Shown: piece by piece, positions 33,747 through 38,628 of the stretch
Numbering within the stretch: the stretch's first letter is position 1
Layout of the letters: every line of letters begins with the position of its first letter
NCBI RefSeq assembly: GCF_014138625.1
Contig: NZ_JACJHY010000045.1
Span: forward strand, 1-38,628
DNA length: 38,628 nucleotides
Source: Aminobacter ciceronei
GTDB lineage: Bacteria; Pseudomonadota; Alphaproteobacteria; Rhizobiales; Rhizobiaceae
Direction of reading: 5' to 3'
The notes under the pieces: generated by a model
Databases searched by the model: none
Seen by the model: the letters and a program-made list of their open reading frames with translations, nothing else
What the model was told of the DNA's origin: nothing
Program-made: the position numbers and the translations under genes

Positions 33747-33974
33747 ATGGTTAATCCATCCCGCAAACCAAGTACCGATGACGACACCGTCACCCCCCTT
33801 TGGGTGAAGGTATCCGGGATCGTCGGCGGCATCCTGGTCCTGCTTGTTGTCATCATGATGCTCCTCGGAGGAAATCACGGCCCCTTGCGCCACCTATCCG
33901 GAAACGGCACCGAGCCCGCCAGCATCAAAGATGATACACCCCGAAACCAAGCACCGCCCGAGAGGGTCCGGTGA
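33747..33974 (+). CDS. Small single-span membrane protein, unknown
   Basis: A 75-residue protein of unrecognised family. A polar N-terminus (about 20 residues) precedes one membrane span (VSGIVGGILVLLVVIMMLLG) and a polar, Pro-rich tail. It overlaps the next membrane-protein gene (TGATG), so the pair is co-translated. Divergent tetR suggests induction by a TetR ligand. Confidence 0.6.
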   Translation: MVNPSRKPSTDDDTVTPLWVKVSGIVGGILVLLVVIMMLLGGNHGPLRHLSGNGTEPASIKDDTPRNQAPPERVR

Positions 33975-34501
33975 TGATGATGACACCTCACATCCGCAAG
34001 TTTGTGTTGACAGCGCACATCACGTCCTCCGTCGGCTTGATTGGTGCGATCGGAGGATTCCTGGCTCTGTCCGTTGCAGGTCTGACCAGCCAGACTGCAG
34101 AGCTGGTCCGTGCAGCCTATCTCGCAATGGAGTTGACCGCATGGTTCGTCATCCTCCCGTTGGCCTTTGTTTCGCTGCTGATAGGGATTGTCCAATCACT
34201 GGGCACTCCATGGGGATTGTTCCGATACTACTGGATCGTAGCGAAGCTCCTGCTGACAGTCCTTGCCATCGCCGTCTTGCTACTTCAGATGAGGCTGATC
34301 AGCGATATGGCAGACGTGGCCGCAGGCACAGCGTTGACCGCTGCTGATTTCTGGGAAGCAAGAATGTCGCTTGTGGTTCACGCCGGTGGCGGCCTGCTGG
34401 TTTTGCTCGTGCCAATGGTGCTGTCGGTTTACAAGCCGCAAGGCAGGACCCGCTACGGCCGACGTAAACGCGAGGAGCCGCAACTGCTGTCGCAGCCATA
34501 G
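33974..34501 (+). CDS. DUF2269-like integral membrane protein
   Basis: A 175-residue protein with four predicted membrane segments (about 10-38, 48-72, 84-105 and 133-153) and a basic C-terminus (GRTRYGRRKREE). It resembles the DUF2269 family of uncharacterised membrane proteins. Several consecutive ATGs (33974, 33977, 33980) allow any of three starts; GAGAGGG upstream fits 33974 or 33977. It forms a unit with the small protein before it. Confidence 0.6.
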   Translation: MMMTPHIRKFVLTAHITSSVGLIGAIGGFLALSVAGLTSQTAELVRAAYLAMELTAWFVILPLAFVSLLIGIVQSLGTPWGLFRYYWIVAKLLLTVLAIAVLLLQMRLISDMADVAAGTALTAADFWEARMSLVVHAGGGLLVLLVPMVLSVYKPQGRTRYGRRKREEPQLLSQP

Positions 34502-34829
34502 GATTTCCTCCCGGACGCATGATGGCCTTCTGGAACAGCATCATACCCAGACAGCGGCCAGCGCACGTGGATGGGTATGAAACCCAAGGGCCGTGCCTTG
34601 GTCCTTGCCTTTATTGCAATTCGCGAGTGGGCGAAGACCCGCCTGCCAGGCGGCCCTCCAGATTGAAAATTTGGCACCGGGACGGGGCAGGTTTTTACGC
34701 GTATCCCGCCCGCGCGCGGACGAGCAAGCGTGGAAAACCTCGGTGACATAATTGCCGTGCCGGGAGGACAGCACTTCCCGTCGAAGCGAGGGTAGAGCGA
34801 TGTCCCTTGCACCCGTGACATCTGTAGAG
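34502..34829. other. Gene-less stretch
   Basis: No convincing gene. Short frames on both strands (for example 34519-34746 plus, 34541-34774 minus) are Pro/Arg-rich and overlap each other. The stretch separates the convergent DUF2269-like and DUF305 genes. Confidence 0.4.
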
Positions 34830-34867
34830 CGGATACGGGGACGCGAACATGCGCGCCCCCGAATCCG
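34830..34867 (-). terminator. Long hairpin downstream of the DUF305 gene
   Basis: CGGATACGGGG (34830-34840) and CCCCGAATCCG (34857-34867) pair over 11 positions with one mismatch, and CGCG-AACATG-CGCG inside extends the stem. It begins 5 bp beyond the original DUF305 stop. There is no clear U-tract on either strand, but position and strength fit a terminator. Confidence 0.5.
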
Positions 34868-34872
34868 TCACA

Positions 34873-35282
34873 TCACTTGGCGTTCTCCGTGAGCCATTTG
34901 GTCATGTCGGCTATTTCCCGGGTTTGGGCGTCGATGACCTTCTGGGCAGTCTCTTTCGCCCATTGTTATCGCCGTTCTTTAGCTCGGCATTTGCCATTTC
35001 GATCGCACCCTGGTGATGGACGATCATTCCGCAAACGAACGCGACATCTGGGTCTTTTGCCATCATTGCCTGCATTGCCTGAGGCCTCATCATTCCCATC
35101 ATCGCGGCCATGAGTTCTTGATGCTGGGCGTCCATGCCGGACATGTCGGGCATCGTTACCATGCCCTTCATATCCATTCCCTCCGCAGCCTTGCATGCTG
35201 CGGGCAGGCCCTGGGAAATGGCGGATCCGCTATTACCCAGTGCGAGGAGCGTTGCCGCAAGAGCAATCTTCAATCCATACAT
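34873..35282 (-). pseudogene. DUF305 Met-rich protein, frameshifted near the C-terminus
   Basis: Exported protein (signal to about AISQ) with a Met-rich stretch (GMDMKGMVTMPDMSGMD, MMGMMRPQAMQAMM) and the DUF305 motif VCGMIVHHQGAIEMANAELK. Near 34963 one base is missing in the AAATGG run relative to the second copy at 35893, so the frame shifts after NGDN and ends early at 34911. Without the loss it would continue WAKETAQKVIDAQTREIADM to a TGA at 34875-34873. It may be a true mutation or a sequencing error. DUF305 proteins of this kind often occur near copper genes. Confidence 0.75.
34891..35000. repeat. 110-bp direct repeat, copy 1 (3' part of DUF305)
   Basis: Closely matches 35893-36002 in the same orientation. 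The copies differ by a few substitutions and two compensating 1-base indels (copy 1 lacks a T near 34963; copy 2 lacks a base near 35954). Confidence 0.85.
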
Positions 35283-35301
35283 CGTCTTTTCCTTCCGAAA
35301 A

Positions 35302-35697
35302 TTACTGAAGCCGCACTACCAAATCGGTTCGCGGCGGAATTGATGTCGGGGGGAAAAGTTTGCGCTGCGGAGGTCGCTCCAAGCGTGGCCTTGTAAGTGA
35401 ACGAAAGGTCTGCTCGGTCTTGGAGATGGGCAACCAAACCGTTGCAAGCCACATCAAAGGAGCCTTCTCGACCGGAGTACCTGCCCAACTGCAATGCGCC
35501 TGCGCACACCAACAAAACTGACGCTCCGCGTGATCGGTCTTATGAACCAAAGAATTCCCGTTCATGAGCACCGCACTCTGGACCTGGGCGTGGGCTAAGG
35601 GCGTGGTGTCCGCCGCGAAGCCAAGTCTGCAGCCCAAAGCTAGCACCAGCAAAACCACAATTGCCAGAAATGGACGGGGCCCCACGATAACGGTCAT
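35302..35697 (-). CDS. Secreted protein of unknown function, possibly frameshifted
   Basis: A 131-residue frame starting MTVIVGPRPFLAIVVLLVLA, with AAGGAG 10 bp upstream and a signal-like hydrophobic start. Cysteines occur in QFCWCAQAHCSW. From about residue 75 the sequence becomes Arg/Pro-rich and less protein-like, while another minus-strand frame (ending at 35270) reads plausibly from the same area, so a frameshift near 35470 is possible. No family recognised. It lies 19 bp upstream of the DUF305 gene and is probably co-transcribed. Confidence 0.5.
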   Translation of the reverse strand: MTVIVGPRPFLAIVVLLVLALGCRLGFAADTTPLAHAQVQSAVLMNGNSLVHKTDHAERQFCWCAQAHCSWAGTPVEKAPLMWLATVWLPISKTEQTFRSLTRPRLERPPQRKLFPPTSIPPRTDLVVRLQ

Positions 35698-35892
35698 CAA
35701 CCGAAATTCTCCTTCGTCCGCAAACGGCGCTGAGGGCTTTTCGTTCCACATGGGCGACCAGCGCCATAACTCGCTCTCGAACAGGCCCGAGCAGGCTGCG
35801 ATCGCGTTGAACCTGCTTGCGCACGTTGGGCAATGCACGTGCGAACTCCACGAGGCCCGAGAACTTTGCTTCACCTCGCGATTGCTCTCCGA
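35698..35892. other. Stretch between DUF305 fragment and unknown secreted gene
   Basis: No independent gene is apparent. A minus-strand frame runs through from the DUF305 fragment into the signal sequence of the next gene, with Cys in HVHCPTCASRF, but it shows no family resemblance. Confidence 0.35.
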
Positions 35893-36002
35893 GAGCCATT
35901 TGGTCATGACGGCTATTTCCCGGGTTTGGGCGTCGATGACCTTCTGGGCAGGCTGTTCGCCCATTTGTTATCGCCGTTCTTTAGCTTGGCATTTGCCATT
36001 TC
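35893..36002 (-). pseudogene. Partial second DUF305 copy (direct repeat, copy 2)
   Basis: Encodes only the C-terminal part of a DUF305 protein (MANAKLKNGDNKWA, then in another frame AQKVIDAQTREIAVMTKWL), with the frame broken by a 1-base loss near 35954. Homology to copy 1 stops abruptly at 36003. It is the remnant of a duplicated upstream copy; the N-terminal part is lost. Confidence 0.7.
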
Positions 36003-36173
36003 GGGCGGATGTGGCGGCAGTGGGGCTCAGGGATCTCGTTGTGCTCGGTATGGCGACCCGCCGCATCGTTGGACGGGTGGTAGTGGGACCGGGGTTCACG
36101 ACATCGAACTCATGACCAGAAGGTAAGGGATGAGGTTTGTGGCGGTGGCCCAATCCCGCTCCGCCGTCATGGC

Positions 36174-36196
36174 GTAAGCGGTGTTTCCGAGCCACC
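36174..36196 (+). repeat. IS66 inverted repeat, left end of the right element
   Basis: GTAAGCGGTGTTTCCGAGCC starts with the GTAAGCG typical of IS66 ends. It lies 84 bp before the tnpA start and marks the IS boundary. The stretch from 36003 to 36173 between the DUF305 fragment and this point shows no gene. Confidence 0.7.
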
Positions 36197-36257
36197 TTTC
36201 GGGAGTAATCGCAATCTGTGAGGTTGCCGATCCTGTATTGGGATCGGAGATCGGCTT

Positions 36258-36692
36258 GTGTCTGGACTTGACCTTACGCTTGACCCGGAGCGGCAGCTTC
36301 GGCGTTTCGAGGTGATCAACGGTGCCGGCGGTCGGCGTCACTGGTCGGTGGATGATAAGGCGCGGATCATCGCGGCGACGCTGGAGCCGAGCGCAATCAT
36401 TTCCGAGGTCGCCCGTCGGTATGGCCTTAGGCCGCAGCAGGTCTTCGCCTGGCGCCGCGAAGCGCGCAAACAGGCCGCTTCGGTGCATCAAGATTCTCCT
36501 GCCTTTGTGCCGGCGGTTTTGGCGGCGGCGGAACCTGTAGCCAGCCGTTCACCGAAGCAGCGGAAACGGCAAGCCACCCGAGATGCCGGTATGATCGAGC
36601 TTGAGATCGACGGCATCGCGATGCGCGTCGGCCGGGGCGCCGATACCAAGACGGTGGCCGCAGTGATCCGCGCGCTGAAGGCAACGTCGTGA
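36258..36692 (+). CDS. tnpA: IS66 TnpA, short form
   Basis: A 144-residue IS66 Orf1 protein. A helix-turn-helix lies at about residues 28-75 (WSVDDKARIIAATLEPSAII, then RYGLRPQQVFAWRREA). The C-terminal part IELEIDGIAMRVGRGADTKT is the usual TnpA tail. GTG start with GGAG 8 bp upstream. It overlaps tnpB by 4 bp. Confidence 0.92.
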   Translation: MSGLDLTLDPERQLRRFEVINGAGGRRHWSVDDKARIIAATLEPSAIISEVARRYGLRPQQVFAWRREARKQAASVHQDSPAFVPAVLAAAEPVASRSPKQRKRQATRDAGMIELEIDGIAMRVGRGADTKTVAAVIRALKATS

Positions 36693-37045
36693 TCGGGCCG
36701 ACGGGTGCGGTCAAGGTCTTGGTGGCGACGAAGCCCGTCGACTTCCGCAAGGGTGCGGAGGGATTGGCGGCGCTGGTGCGAGAGACAATGGGGGCCGATC
36801 CGTTCAGCGGGGCCGTCTACGTCTTCCGGGCGAAGCGGACTGACCGGATCAAGCTAGTCTTCTGGGATGGCACCGGGGTTTGCCTCTATGCCAAGCGTTT
36901 GGAGGATGGGGAGTTCCGCTGGCCGAAAGTGCATGACGGCATGATGCGGCTGACGGCCGCGCAGCTCTCGGCGCTACTCGAAGGTCTCGACTGGCGGCGA
37001 GTCCACGAGGCGCGCCGGACCCGCGTTCCAGCCCAGGCGGGCTGA
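36689..37045 (+). CDS. tnpB: IS66 accessory protein TnpB
   Basis: A 118-residue TnpB with the family motifs PVDFRKGAEGLAALV, DPFSGAVYVFRAKR, KLVFWDGTGVCLYAKRLEDG and FRWP. GTG start overlapping the tnpA stop. Intact and of normal length. It differs from the left TnpB throughout, showing that the two elements belong to different IS66 lineages. Confidence 0.93.
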   Translation: MIGPTGAVKVLVATKPVDFRKGAEGLAALVRETMGADPFSGAVYVFRAKRTDRIKLVFWDGTGVCLYAKRLEDGEFRWPKVHDGMMRLTAAQLSALLEGLDWRRVHEARRTRVPAQAG

Positions 37046-37114
37046 CCCGCGACCAAGTGAATCAGCCTGGATTCCGCTGTCGCGGGCTGTCGGCGAATAT
37101 GGTCTGATCCGCTC

Positions 37115-38509
37115 ATGGCGATGACGGCTGACCAGCTTCCCGACGATCCGGACGCGCTGAAGGCGATGGTCCTGGCGCGCGACGTCGAGAATGCCCGTCT
37201 GGTTCAGATCATCAAGGAATTGCAGCGTCACCGCTTCGGCCGGCGTGCCGAGACGCTCCCCGAGGATCAATTGCTGCTGGGGCTCGAAGAGGCCGAGCAG
37301 ATCGAGGCCGCCGACGAGGAAGAGAACGAACAAGCATCTCCCGCAGAGCGCCTGGAGCGCGCCAGGAAGCGTCGGACGAACCGCGGCGCGTTGCCATCCC
37401 ATCTGCCGCGGGTGGAAATGATCGTCGACATCGAGGACCATGCCTGCCCATGCTGCCGCAATGGCTTGCATCGGATCGGCGAGGACGTGAGCGAGCGGCT
37501 CGACATCGTGCCAGTGCAGCTGCGTGTAATCGTCGTGCGCCGGCCCAAATATGCCTGCCGCGCCTGTGAGGACGTCGTGGTCCAGGCTCCCGCGCCGGCC
37601 CGGCTGATCGAGGGTGGTCTTCCGACCGAGGCAACGGTCGCCCAGGTGCTGGTCTCCAAATACGCCGATCACCTGCCGCTGTATCGTCAGGCGCAGATCT
37701 ACGCCCGGCAGGGCATCAATCTCGACCGCTCGACCCTGGCTGACTGGGTCGGCCGCGCCGCCTGGCATCTGCGTCCGGTGCATGAGCGACTGCTTGCGAG
37801 ACTGAAGGCCTCGCCGAAGCTCTTTGCCGACGAGACCACCGCGCCAGTGCTCGATCCCGGCCGCGGCAGGACAAAGACCGGGCAACTCTGGGCCTATGCG
37901 CGTGACGACCGGCCATGGGAGGGAAGCGACCCGCCGGGCGTCGCCTATGTCTATGCGCCGGACCGAAAGGCCGAGCGTCCGATCGCTCATCTCGCAGGAT
38001 TCACCGGAATCTTGCAGGTCGACGGCTATGGCGGCTATCGCGTGCTGGCCGACAAAAGCTGCGTCACTCTCGCCTTCTGCTGGGCGCATGTCCGTCGGCG
38101 CTTTTATGAACTGGCAGCAGCCGGTCCCGCGCCGATCGCCAGCGAGGCGCTGAGACGGATCGCCGAACTCTACAAGATCGAGGATGGCATCCGTGGCCGA
38201 TCGGCCGACGAGCGCCGCGCGATGCGTCAGGACAAAAGCCGCGCCATCGTCGCCGATCTCGAACCCTGGCTGCGTGAAAAGCTCGGCCTGATCAGTCAGA
38301 AGACCAAGCTCGCAGAGGCAATCCGCTACACGCTCTCACGCTGGGAAGGCCTCTCGCGCTTCCTTGACGACGGCCGCATCGAGATCGACAGCAACACCGT
38401 CGAACGCTCGATCCGTCCGATCGCGCTCAACCGCAAGAACGCGCTCTTCGCAGGCTCTGACGGCGGCGCCGAACACTGGGCAGTCATCGCCTCGCTGATC
38501 GAAACCTGC
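37115..38509 (+). pseudogene. tnpC: IS66 transposase TnpC, interrupted at the 3' end
   Basis: 465 intact codons from ATG 37115 (MAMTADQLPDDPDALK). An N-terminal coiled region and a Cys-rich zinc ribbon (CPCCRNGLHRIGE, CRACED) precede the DDE core, with D239 (LFADETTAPVLD), D303 (QVDGYGGY) and E430 (NTVERSIRPIAL). Homology ends after LIETC at 38509, then the frame runs into the palindromic sequence and stays open to the window edge. About 50 C-terminal residues are missing. The break is at the same codon number (465) and the same Glu-Thr-Cys motif as in the left element. Confidence 0.9.
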
Positions 38510-38559
38510 TTATGCCGCGCGCGGCATAAACAGGTTTATGCCGACCGTCGAACTATGCC
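38501..38559. repeat. Palindromic end sequence, right copy
   Basis: Reverse complement of 1-59 with two mismatches. It contains the 36-bp near-palindrome (38502-38537) and then TATGCCG in two direct copies (38537-38543 and 38554-38560). The near-palindrome includes AAACCTGC from tnpC and its mirror ACAGGTTT, so part of the target is echoed inside the inserted sequence. Confidence 0.85.
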
Positions 38560-38628
38560 GAGTGCCTCTTTGACCATGGCGGTTGGAGTGCGCTTCTCCC
38601 GCCGTTTTGGCCGGAGATCAGCCGTTGG
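38560..38628. other. Interior of the inserted element (window edge)
   Basis: The 69 bases after the palindromic sequence are not IS66. They stay open in the tnpC frame, but no protein family can be recognised in so short a stretch. This is probably the start of the element that split tnpC. Confidence 0.5.

Larger units (their letters stand above)
36174..38509 (+). mobile_element. IS66-family element, right, interrupted in tnpC
   Basis: tnpA, tnpB and tnpC in the standard order on the plus strand. It differs from the left element in its inverted repeat, its short tnpA and its protein sequences, so the two do not form a classical composite transposon. tnpC is cut at 38509 by the palindromic sequence. 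Confidence 0.85.

Noticed and set aside
34519-34774. Small frames on both strands between the DUF2269-like and DUF305 genes
   Set aside because: Overlapping each other, Pro/Arg-rich, no ribosome site and no family match.
36096-36491. Minus-strand frame across the right IS66 boundary
   Set aside because: Runs across the IS inverted repeat and is antisense to tnpA; no support.
1-38628. Composite transposon made of two IS66 copies
   Set aside because: The two elements differ in inverted repeat, tnpA type and protein sequence, so they would not act as a matched pair.
1-38628. CRISPR arrays, tRNA or rRNA genes
   Set aside because: No regularly spaced repeats, cloverleaf or rRNA-like sequence was seen on reading the window.

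Overview
The window looks like a piece of an accessory element from a GC-rich alphaproteobacterium, most likely of the Rhizobiales/Hyphomicrobiales. This is inferred from the IncP/Ti-type trb operon with a DUF3363 relaxase, the two IS66-family elements and the rhizobial style of copper genes; the species cannot be named from sequence alone. There are no rRNA, tRNA or CRISPR features and no chromosomal housekeeping genes. Both ends of the window lie inside IS66 elements, so the flanks are unknown.

Layout: (1) 1-2837, an IS66 element on the minus strand (tnpA, tnpB, tnpC), with tnpC cut off by a palindromic sequence at the window edge. (2) 3013-17927, a conjugation module on the plus strand: relaxase, TraG coupling protein, a ribbon-helix-helix regulator, then trbB-C-D-E-J-K-L-F-G-I. 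A Phd/VapC-type toxin-antitoxin pair is wedged between the regulator and trbB. The module ends in a truncated DUF2274 gene fused to the start of a helix-turn-helix gene that carries an in-frame stop; no repA, parA or integrase is present. (3) 18503-32890, a 14-kb copper-tolerance cluster, all on the minus strand and headed by a CueR-type regulator with a textbook CueR dyad in its own promoter. (4) 33049-36002, a TetR-type regulator divergent from two unknown membrane proteins, then a Met-rich DUF305 gene with a frameshift, a partial second copy of it, and an unknown secreted protein. (5) 36174-38509, a second, different IS66 element on the plus strand whose tnpC is interrupted at the same codon by the same palindromic sequence.

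How the parts fit: the copper cluster combines a CusCBA-type efflux pump (TolC-like lipoprotein, CusB, CusA), a CusF-like chaperone, a Tat-exported multicopper oxidase, a second multicopper oxidase fused to a DUF4396 membrane domain through a His-rich linker, two cupredoxins (one a pseudoazurin), a monohaem cytochrome c, a cytochrome c'-like protein, a FixH-like protein and several small Cys/His/Met-rich secreted proteins. Together they suggest export of periplasmic Cu(I) plus its oxidation, with blue-copper and haem proteins available as electron carriers. Most gaps of more than about 70 bp inside the cluster hold short stem-loops, suggesting segment-by-segment control of a long transcript.

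The most unusual observations are the identical palindromic insertion in both IS66 tnpC genes, the DUF4396-multicopper oxidase fusion with Asn where the axial type-1 copper ligand is expected, a CusF homologue with Met in place of the metal-capping Trp, and a CusB with a duplicated metal-binding domain whose first copy has lost all its methionines.
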